NCBI GenBank assembly: GCA_046542995.1
Contig: JBKHAH010000006.1
Span: forward strand, 1-64,000
Direction of reading: 5' to 3'
DNA: 64,000 bases
Origin: Perlabentimonas sp046542995
GTDB lineage: Bacteria > Bacteroidota > Bacteroidia > Bacteroidales > Tenuifilaceae
Positions within the stretch are counted from its first letter, which is position 1; each line of letters opens with the position of its first letter. Below the pieces are notes generated by a model. That model made no database searches. It was not told the DNA's origin and saw nothing but the letters and a program-made list of their open reading frames with translations. Shown here one piece after another: positions 1 to 6,670 of this stretch. A program made the position numbers and the translations under genes.

Positions 1-49
1 CTTTCAGCTCGTCAAGGGTATAAGTCTTTATATTTTTCGTAGTTTCCAT
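1..49 (-). CDS. higA: HigA-like antitoxin, N-terminal fragment cut by window edge
   Basis: Only the first 16 codons are inside the window (METTKNIKTYTLDELK), starting at the ATG at 49-47 and running off the left edge. The start lies one base beyond the stop codon of the frameshifted HigB-like toxin, so the two are translationally close. Toxin-first order is typical of HigBA (Gp49/HTH) modules, in which the second gene encodes an XRE-type HTH antitoxin that binds the toxin and represses the operon. The helix-turn-helix itself is outside the window, so the identity is inferred from position only. The A-rich stretch just before the ATG is the usual weak Bacteroidota ribosome-binding context. Confidence 0.5.
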   Translation of the reverse strand, partial: METTKNIKTYTLDELK

Positions 50-50
50 T

Positions 51-399
51 TTATTTTTTTTTGTCTTTCTGTTCAAAGTACAACTTCATAATTGCTTTCG
101 CTTTCTCGATTTCTGACTTTGGGCATTTGTCAGTTTTTTTAATAATTCCGTGAGTTGAAACTACAAGTGTTTCTTTCTTGTCCGATTTGTCCCAAAATGC
201 AAATAATCTGTAATACTTTCTGTTATACTTGGTTCTAAACTCCCATATTTCATCTTCAAGTTTCTTGAACAGTTCTGGGTAATTAAAATATTTTGACTTA
301 TCAATGTTGTTAAATAATTTTTTCTTTAGTCTTTTCGTCAATAATATCAAAAAGTTCCCAAACCTCCTCAAGCAAAACAATCTCAAATTTCGGTTTCAT
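51..399 (-). pseudogene. higB: HigB/RelE-superfamily (Gp49-like) toxin, frameshifted at an A6 run
   Basis: The frame ending at 51 encodes a Gp49/HigB-like toxin body: aromatic and basic core motifs (EIWEFRTKYNRKYYRLFAFW) followed by a GIIKKTDKCPKSEIEKA tail, which is characteristic of this mRNA-interferase family. Upstream of about 323 this frame turns into implausible protein. The sister frame from the ATG at 399 (MKPKFEIVLLEEVWELFDI) gives the expected N-terminus and stops right after the junction. Removing one base from the A6 run (T6 on the given strand, 318-323) joins them into about 115 aa, the normal family length. So either the toxin is a slippage mutant, it is expressed by frameshifting, or the read is wrong. 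A -7 box at 427-420 precedes it. Confidence 0.72.
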
Positions 400-419
400 T
401 CATCTTATTTCATTAACGA

Positions 420-427
420 CAAACTTA
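420..427 (-). promoter_or_regulatory. Bacteroidota -7 box upstream of higBA
   Basis: Read on the minus strand this is TAAGTTTG, a match to the Bacteroidota -7 consensus TAnnTTTG. It lies 20 bases before the ATG at 399, giving a short leader. It supports the 399 start of the toxin rather than the in-frame ATG at 386. A convincing -33 element was not seen. Confidence 0.45.
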
Positions 428-479
428 AAAATATGTTCTAATATATGGAAACATTTCTGCGATTTTTTTTACTATGTTT

Positions 480-610
480 GCTAACGGTTGGTATAAGAAT
501 AGTAGCCGGTTGCGGGCTTCATTCCTGTCAAGTTACAAGAAGGTTGAAGCGGGATACAACCCTTGAATTTACAGCTATTTCGGCTATTATTTTTATACAT
601 TGTTGTGTGC
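480..610 (-). repeat. attC-like hairpin element C
   Basis: About 131 bp lying between the stop codon of the gene ending at 620 and the higBA promoter. The two ends form an imperfect inverted repeat: GTATAAGAATAGTAGCCG at 491-508 matches the reverse complement of 581-598 at 16 of 18 positions. Beyond it, the outermost ends carry AAC (483-485) and GTT (602-604), like the R' and R'' triplets of integron attC sites. It shares the arm motif CCGGTTGCGGG with related sequences in the elements near 57.0 and 57.9 kb. A 71-codon open frame across it (445-660) has no protein features. Assignment as attC-like is by structure and position; no integrase is in view. Confidence 0.55.
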
Positions 611-619
611 ATGTACTTT

Positions 620-1480
620 CTATTTCAGTTCAATTAGTACAACTCCATTGCTACCATTAGTTCCATATAAAGCTGTCAAGTTGTTTTCAGGTTTTAAAAT
701 TTCGAACTTGGCAATCTCTTTGTCATTGTATTGGTTTAAATCTGAAATCTTAGCTGGCTTATTATTTACAAGTATTAATGGATAATCCCAATGATTGGTT
801 TTGTCGCTAATACTTAGTTCCTGTTTTATTTTTTTCTCAGCCTTATTGTAAAAATCAGTCTTGGCTATGTCTTTGTCTAAAAATCTATCAATTCGGATAC
901 TTGTCATTCCCCACCTGTAACTTCCAGAAGGCAATGAATTAAGAAAATCGTTTTTCAGTTTCTTTGAATCAATTGCTTTGTCAAGCATATCAAGAATTTG
1001 GACTACGGTCTTGCAGTCATTATTCCTTTCCGGATTTGGTGACCAGTAACCAACAACTTTGTAATTATTTTTTGTAGAAATCTCAATAAATACAAAACTT
1101 CCATCAATTCCTCTGTAATTTTCATTTTCCAGAGTCATTATATTTGCATTTAATAATGAGTCCAATATATTCTGTGAAATACTCTCTTCGAAATCAAATG
1201 ACTTAAATACCAATTTCTTACTTGTCGTATGGATTTTGCAATTAGAAAGTGTCGATTCACCCGCTCTATTTAGTGTAAACACTTCTTGAGTTTGCCAAAT
1301 CCTAATATTTAAAGAATCTTTAGATGTTCTTAAGTCTTTCAATTCAAGTTTTTCTAAATTCTTTGGCAATGCTTCTATAAAACTTTCTATTACCTGATTT
1401 TTAGGCATGTCAAGATGCTTTTGTCCAAACGTAGGATTAAAAAGAAGTAGCAAAATTAATATTGTAAGAATCTGTTTCAT
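620..1480 (-). CDS. secreted protein of unknown function with TonB-plug-like C-terminus
   Basis: The protein is 286 aa from the ATG at 1480, which begins a clean signal peptide (MKQILTILILLLLFNPTFGQ). An upstream in-frame ATG at 1504 would put eight polar residues before it and is less likely. The middle has no recognised domain. The last ~55 residues (PLILVNNKPAKISDLNQYN, then ALYGTNGSNGVVLI) resemble the stretch of SusC/RagA-type TonB plugs where an Asn/Gly-rich turn precedes a VVLI strand, but no barrel follows. Similar short plug-tail proteins occur in Bacteroidota BlaR1/TonB-type contexts, so it may be a periplasmic partner. G+C looks low by eye compared with ftsK. It is followed by the attC-like element and may be a cassette gene. 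Confidence 0.6.
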   Translation of the reverse strand: MKQILTILILLLLFNPTFGQKHLDMPKNQVIESFIEALPKNLEKLELKDLRTSKDSLNIRIWQTQEVFTLNRAGESTLSNCKIHTTSKKLVFKSFDFEESISQNILDSLLNANIMTLENENYRGIDGSFVFIEISTKNNYKVVGYWSPNPERNNDCKTVVQILDMLDKAIDSKKLKNDFLNSLPSGSYRWGMTSIRIDRFLDKDIAKTDFYNKAEKKIKQELSISDKTNHWDYPLILVNNKPAKISDLNQYNDKEIAKFEILKPENNLTALYGTNGSNGVVLIELK

Positions 1481-1508
1481 ATTAGTGGTTTGTTTGTATT
1501 GCACACAA

Positions 1509-2162
1509 CTACCTCAAATCAACAACCATTATATCCTTATAATCCGACGTTTTAAAGGTGAAATTATTATCGTCGGCAGATACGTTGGATTCGAAATCTT
1601 TAATTTCAATTAAGTAGTTTACACCATCCTTCCCTGTATATTTTATGGAAACAGGATCAAGATTCTTCTTTGTAAAAGTTATTTTAATTATTGAATAGGG
1701 TGCAGACAAATCCTCAGGATACAAATCTACCTCATAGTGCGTTTCCCCGCGCTCAACCTTTTCGCCCATAAATTTCGATTTAAAATCCTCCTCATAATCA
1801 CGAAATATCTGTGTTGGATCATCAAAAAAGCCACCATCCAATCCTGTTGGTTTTGATATGGTTACTTCGTTTGCTTCGGGAATGAATTGCCATTTTGTTT
1901 CACCATCAAAATACACCTCCATGCCCATTACATTAAGGTTATACTTCTTGCCTTTTAGCAGAAGATCCCCCTCATGCGTATCGGAAAAGCCTTCCTGAAG
2001 ATTCTCAAGGGTAAAAGAAAATTCGGCTTCAATGGTTTTATAGGATTGCATTTTTTCTGAAAACTGTCTTACCAAATCTTTGCCCAACGGTGCCGACTGT
2101 CCATACAATGATTGCAAAGCAATAAAAACAAATGTTACTATAACGCTAACTCTCTTCATCAT
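1509..2162 (-). CDS. lolA: outer-membrane lipoprotein carrier protein LolA-like
   Basis: The protein is 217 aa with a signal peptide (MMKRVSVIVTFVFIALQSLYGQ). The mature part has the LolA pattern: an amphipathic segment (LVRQFSEKMQSYKTIEAEFSF), then alternating strands with the MEVYFDGETKWQFIPEANEV block and a late TFTKKNLDPVSIKY strand. LolA is a periplasmic chaperone that ferries lipoproteins from LolCDE to the outer membrane. The gene lies 13 bp downstream of ftsK on the same strand. The ftsK-lolA order is also found in proteobacteria and other Bacteroidota, which supports the call. Two start methionines are adjacent, and either fits. Confidence 0.85.
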   Translation of the reverse strand: MMKRVSVIVTFVFIALQSLYGQSAPLGKDLVRQFSEKMQSYKTIEAEFSFTLENLQEGFSDTHEGDLLLKGKKYNLNVMGMEVYFDGETKWQFIPEANEVTISKPTGLDGGFFDDPTQIFRDYEEDFKSKFMGEKVERGETHYEVDLYPEDLSAPYSIIKITFTKKNLDPVSIKYTGKDGVNYLIEIKDFESNVSADDNNFTFKTSDYKDIMVVDLR

Positions 2163-2175
2163 ACTAATAAATTAA

Positions 2176-4644
2176 TTAATTAACATTTTTTTCGTTTAGT
2201 CCCTTAAACACTTGCTCAAGGGACAGTTCATCCTGAATTAGAACCTGACGCGCCTTGCTGCCTTCAAAAGGTCCAACTATGCCCGCTGCTTCTAACTGAT
2301 CAATAATCCTGCCAGCTCTGTTATATCCAATAGAAAATTTCCTTTGAATTAACGATGTTGACCCCTGCTGCTGCATAACTAGCAGGCGTGCAGCCTCTTC
2401 AAAAAGATCATCGCGTTTGGATAAATCTACCTCACCTGTTTCCTCTGCGCTTTCGCCAGAATATTCTGGTAACATAAATGCCGATGCGTAGCCTTTCTGG
2501 TTTCCAATAAAATCGGTTATTCTTTCAACCTCAGGTGTGTCAACAAAGGCGCATTGCACCCTAATCAAATCGTTACCCGTAGAAACCAGCATATCGCCTT
2601 TACCTATAAGCTGGTTAGCTCCGGGCGTATCAAGAATTGTGCGCGAATCTACCATTGACGATACCCTAAAACCTATGCGAGCCGGGAAGTTGGCTTTTAT
2701 AACGCCCGTAATAATATTTGTTGTTGGACGCTGGGTTGCAATTATAAGATGAATACCAACGGCACGTGCCAACTGGGCTATACGGGCAATTGGCGTTTCA
2801 ATTTCGCGGCCGGCTGTCATAATTAAATCGGCAAACTCATCAATAATTACCACTATATAGGGCAGGAACTTATGCCCCTTATTAGGATTGAGGCGACGCG
2901 ATATAAATTTCTCGTTATATTCCTTTATATTCCTTACGTAGGCAGATTTAAGCAGATCGTAACGGGCATCCATTTCAATGCACAAGGAGTTAAGCGTGTT
3001 GATTACTTTTTGAGTATCGGTAATAATTGCCTCCTCAGTATCGGGGAGCTTTGCAAGGAAATGCCTCTCAAGCTTATTGTAGAGGGTTAGCTCAACCTTT
3101 TTGGGATCAACCAGCACAAATTTTAGCTGAGCAGGATGCTTCCTGTAAAGCAGCGATGTAATTATTGCATTTAGTCCAACCGATTTACCCTGACCCGTTG
3201 CACCTGCAACCAGTAGGTGAGGCATTTTGGCAAGGTCGATAACGAACGTTTCGTTGGAGATGGTTTTACCCAGCCCCAAAGCCAAATCAGCTTTTGAATC
3301 CTGAAATTTTGCCGACCTCATAATGGAGTACATCGATACTACCTCAGGTTTCTGGTTGGGAACCTCAATGCCAATGGTACCTCTACCCGGAATGGGTGCA
3401 ATAATCCTAATGCCCAATGCAGATAAGCTTAAGGCTATATCATCCTCCAAATTCTTAATCTTGCTAATTCGTACTCCCGGTGCGGGAACAATCTCGTATA
3501 GGGTAACTGTGGGACCAACAGTAGCAAGTATTCGGGCAATTTGTATGTTGTAATTCCCAAGTGTTTCTACAATCCTATTCTTATTGTTAAGCAGCTCCTC
3601 CTCGGTAACTGGTGCCTTCCTGCTCTTATAATCCTCAAGCAGCTCAATTGGTGGACGCAGGTATGAAGATAAATCCAAGGTAGGGTCATAAAGATCAGGT
3701 TTTTCTGTAGAACCACTTCCCTCCTCCTCTTCAACTTGCTTATTAACTGTAAGCTCTACATCGGAATCAGGAGATGCCTCTTTAGATTCAGAAGGATCAG
3801 TTGATTTATTCTCAGGTTGGGTACTCTCGTATTCATTAGTTAGGTCTTTGGTCATGTCGAGCGGAACGGTATCTTCCAGCTCTTTGGATTTGGCTACCGG
3901 CGGCTCTTCATCCTGAGAAGTAATGTTATCAGCAATGGAATTATCGATTAAGCTAGGTCCATCATCCTGCTCTGTTCCTTCAATATTGCTTTCTGACTGC
4001 TCGGAACGAGCAAACGTATTATGTAAAAATAAAACAACCTCGTGGTATGCTCTCTTAATAAGATAAAGGAAGTGACTATTAACATATACCAGAAAACCCA
4101 GAATAGCAGTAATTAGCAAGAAAGCAGTCCCTGCTTTTCCAATAAAAGCATTTAGCCACTGCGTTACAAAAAGTCCATGAGCACCACCCAATCCGCTTCC
4201 GAGGTATCCATTAGTATCTTGAAAAAGAAAACCCAGAGTTAACGAGAGTAGCACCATTGCAATAATAGCCCTATACACGGTTTTGCGTAATGGTAGCACT
4301 CTTATTTTTAATAATCGTAACCCAATAACTCCAAAGATAAATGGTAAAGCGAATGAGGATATGCCAAACCACCTATTAAGAAATTGTGAGGAAAAGGAGG
4401 CGCCCACCTTACCTGCCCAATTATCTACCCGAATTGATGAGCTGGACAATACTGACTGCCACTCAAAACTCTGATCCGACTTCCAAACAAACAGGTACGA
4501 AACAAAAGCAATAGTTAGGTAAAGCGAAAAGAGAAGCACAAACAACCCTAAGGTAAATCTCAGACGTTCGTCCTTTAAAAATCCTTTCTTCTTTTCCTTT
4601 CCGTTCTCTTTTGCGGCCCTGCTACTATTCGTATTTTTTGACAT
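2176..4644 (-). CDS. ftsK: DNA translocase FtsK/SpoIIIE
   Basis: The protein is 822 aa, a normal length for Bacteroidota FtsK. Residues ~25-200 hold four hydrophobic membrane segments. Residues ~210-320 form a low-complexity, acidic, Ser/Thr-rich linker. The RecA-like motor follows, with Walker A GATGQGKS near residue 481, Walker B VVIIDEFADL near 603, and the ATQRP sensor segment. The C-terminal winged-helix gamma domain (~755-815, ending in IIDQLEAAGIVGPFEGSKAR) is present and would read KOPS-like polar sequences. The protein is membrane-anchored at the septum and pumps chromosome termini, activating XerCD at dif. It is the first gene of an apparent operon with lolA. Confidence 0.96.
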   Translation of the reverse strand: MSKNTNSSRAAKENGKEKKKGFLKDERLRFTLGLFVLLFSLYLTIAFVSYLFVWKSDQSFEWQSVLSSSSIRVDNWAGKVGASFSSQFLNRWFGISSFALPFIFGVIGLRLLKIRVLPLRKTVYRAIIAMVLLSLTLGFLFQDTNGYLGSGLGGAHGLFVTQWLNAFIGKAGTAFLLITAILGFLVYVNSHFLYLIKRAYHEVVLFLHNTFARSEQSESNIEGTEQDDGPSLIDNSIADNITSQDEEPPVAKSKELEDTVPLDMTKDLTNEYESTQPENKSTDPSESKEASPDSDVELTVNKQVEEEEGSGSTEKPDLYDPTLDLSSYLRPPIELLEDYKSRKAPVTEEELLNNKNRIVETLGNYNIQIARILATVGPTVTLYEIVPAPGVRISKIKNLEDDIALSLSALGIRIIAPIPGRGTIGIEVPNQKPEVVSMYSIMRSAKFQDSKADLALGLGKTISNETFVIDLAKMPHLLVAGATGQGKSVGLNAIITSLLYRKHPAQLKFVLVDPKKVELTLYNKLERHFLAKLPDTEEAIITDTQKVINTLNSLCIEMDARYDLLKSAYVRNIKEYNEKFISRRLNPNKGHKFLPYIVVIIDEFADLIMTAGREIETPIARIAQLARAVGIHLIIATQRPTTNIITGVIKANFPARIGFRVSSMVDSRTILDTPGANQLIGKGDMLVSTGNDLIRVQCAFVDTPEVERITDFIGNQKGYASAFMLPEYSGESAEETGEVDLSKRDDLFEEAARLLVMQQQGSTSLIQRKFSIGYNRAGRIIDQLEAAGIVGPFEGSKARQVLIQDELSLEQVFKGLNEKNVN

Positions 4645-4726
4645 TATTTGTATTAAGTGCTATTATGAAAAATCCCTTACAAAGTAAGGGAATTATTCTG
4701 ATTATTGGAAGTACATTTGATGTCAT

Positions 4727-5470
4727 CTATTGGAATAGCTCAATAACATCTTTGAGCGTTTCCTCATTAATCTTCTCAAAATCGGCAGGTATTGTAAACT
4801 CATCGTCAGAAACCTTGGTAGCCTTTACTGAATTAGCTTCAACCTGCATGTTCTGATTAAATAGCGTTACTGAAAATTTTAGCATAACGCCATCTATACT
4901 ATCAAATGGAGTATTATAGTTTGGATTTGCAACGGCAATATCCTTTGTATAAAGAATTTCGAATGGACTTAGTAATGAATCGTTATACGTAGCTATTGCT
5001 CTGCGGCATTTAAACCCTTGCACCTCTATTGTATCGTTGGTTCTGCTAATTGTGAACTCTGGCATGTCATCATAAGCAAAAGGGTACCTATCATCATAAA
5101 TTGGTTCAAAAAAAAGAAGATTCTTATTTAAAAGTTTAATCATTGTATGGGTAGATTTACTCTCAATATCCTGAATAAAGGCAAATGATAATGCACCTGA
5201 TAGCCCCTCAATCTTATTTATTGTATTGTTATCCTTAAACTTAACAACCATTTTATTTGGTCTTAAATTAGTGTCATATTTAGGAGGATGGTTATCAATA
5301 TATGTAATATTATACTCAATATGCCCCTCGCTAAACTCACCCTTACGTGTTCCATCGGAACAACCTATCTGCACAATAGCAAAGCTTATTGCTACAGCAA
5401 ATAAAAGTGTATTTGTTGTTAAAAAACTTAATACAAGTCTTTTTATACGGAGAATGAAAGTAAACACCAT
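4727..5470 (-). CDS. putative lipoprotein, GLPGLI/DUF4412-like
   Basis: The protein is 247 aa with a long N-terminal hydrophobic segment ending in FAIVQIGCSDG. That is a lipobox-like Cys followed by an acidic/polar stretch, as in Bacteroidota surface-exported lipoproteins, although -3 is Gln instead of the usual Leu. The C-terminal half has the pattern of GLPGLI/DUF4412 proteins: an IEVQGFKCRRAIATY strand (modified-Cys position), an ILYTKDIAV strand, a LKFSVTLFN strand and a closing SDDEFTIPADFEKI. These families are exported and their function is unknown. It is monocistronic, between ftsK and a divergent radical SAM gene. Confidence 0.55.
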   Translation of the reverse strand: MVFTFILRIKRLVLSFLTTNTLLFAVAISFAIVQIGCSDGTRKGEFSEGHIEYNITYIDNHPPKYDTNLRPNKMVVKFKDNNTINKIEGLSGALSFAFIQDIESKSTHTMIKLLNKNLLFFEPIYDDRYPFAYDDMPEFTISRTNDTIEVQGFKCRRAIATYNDSLLSPFEILYTKDIAVANPNYNTPFDSIDGVMLKFSVTLFNQNMQVEANSVKATKVSDDEFTIPADFEKINEETLKDVIELFQ

Positions 5471-5602
5471 GCTTTAATTTGTATATATTTTTGATAAAAA
5501 TAATGCTTGTAATTGAAAAAACGTTCATTTTTCTATTTTTTTTCGATGCAAGTAAATAATCGTAACAAATTTATATGGTTTTACATATTAACAGACATGC
5601 AC

Positions 5603-5610
5603 TATCTTTG
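5603..5610 (+). promoter_or_regulatory. Bacteroidota -7 box for the radical SAM gene
   Basis: TATCTTTG matches TAnnTTTG exactly and sits 14 bases before the ATG at 5625, predicting a very short leader. Confidence 0.55.
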
Positions 5611-5624
5611 TAAAAAACAATTGC

Positions 5625-6572
5625 ATGTATTCATGGGGAGATGATAGGAGGTTTAATAGCTATACACGATACATAAAAAGTAGGTTTGGCGGGCGTGTGC
5701 AAAAGTTAACTATTGATGCGGGCTTTACCTGCCCAAACCGCGATGGAACCCTAGGAACAGGTGGTTGTACGTATTGTAATAACAACTCCTTTAATCCCAG
5801 CTACTGTACTCCTAGCAAATCAATTACTCAGCAAGTTCAAGAGGGGGTAAATTTCCACGCCTTCAGGTACAGACGGGTGGAGAAATTCCTTGCATATTTT
5901 CAGGCTTACTCCAATACCTACGCCCCTTTACCTAAATTAAAAGAACTGTACCAGGAGGCTTTATCATATCTCAACGTGGTTGGATTGGTTATTGGCACTC
6001 GCCCCGATTGTATTAATGAAGAAAAACTGGACTACCTGGCATCAATTGCTAAAAACCACTACGTTTCTGTTGAGTATGGGGTTGAATCGTGTAACAATAA
6101 TACGCTTAGAGCAATTAACCGTGGGCATAACTTTGAAAAATCGGTATGGGCTATTGAGGAAACGGCTAAAAGAGGTTTGAACGTTGGAGCGCATTTTATT
6201 TTAGGCTTACCCGGAGAGAGCTATAACGACCTGATTAATCAAACATCCATTATCAACAAGCTAAAAGTTAACACCATCAAATTTCATCAGCTACAAATAG
6301 TGCAAAACACAACCATGGCTAATGAATATGAGGAAAATCCTGATAATTTCAAGTTTTATAGCATTGATGAGTACTTTAACCTTTTGGTAGAAATCCTAGA
6401 GAGGCTTAACCCTAATATTGTCGTTGAACGCTTTGTTGGCGAAGCGTCTCCTAAAACCTTAATAGCACCATTCTGGGGTAAATTACGCACAGATCAATTT
6501 TTACAAAGATTTGAAAAATTGCTAACCGAGAAAGATACATGGCAAGGAAAAAAATGGGATGCAAACCATTAG
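5625..6572 (+). CDS. TIGR01212-family radical SAM protein (YhcC-like)
   Basis: The protein is 315 aa. The N-terminal signature FTCPNRDGTLGTGGCTYC supplies the 4Fe-4S ligands Cys36, Cys48 and Cys51. This unusual C-x11-C-x2-C spacing defines the YhcC/TIGR01212 branch related to Elp3/MiaB enzymes. The following block (GTRPDCI, VEYGVESCNNNTL, HFILGLPGE) matches the SAM/TIM-barrel strands of that family. The substrate is not established for the family; a tRNA or redox role has been suggested. It starts 14 bases after a good -7 box and is transcribed alone, away from ftsK. Confidence 0.88.
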   Translation: MYSWGDDRRFNSYTRYIKSRFGGRVQKLTIDAGFTCPNRDGTLGTGGCTYCNNNSFNPSYCTPSKSITQQVQEGVNFHAFRYRRVEKFLAYFQAYSNTYAPLPKLKELYQEALSYLNVVGLVIGTRPDCINEEKLDYLASIAKNHYVSVEYGVESCNNNTLRAINRGHNFEKSVWAIEETAKRGLNVGAHFILGLPGESYNDLINQTSIINKLKVNTIKFHQLQIVQNTTMANEYEENPDNFKFYSIDEYFNLLVEILERLNPNIVVERFVGEASPKTLIAPFWGKLRTDQFLQRFEKLLTEKDTWQGKKWDANH

Positions 6573-6670
6573 CAAGCAAAATCATTTATTGATAAGTATA
6601 TCTGCCAATCTGTGTATTTCTTAGTACCTTTACTATCTTTAAACAAAGTAGTACACAATCAATATCAATC

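Noticed and set aside
51..386. HigB toxin start at the ATG at 386
   Set aside because: It yields an N-terminus unlike the family; the correct N-terminus is in the neighbouring frame from 399.
445..660. 71-codon plus-strand ORF at the left island
   Set aside because: It spans the whole attC-like element and the 3' end of the minus gene; composition is Cys/His-rich without protein features.
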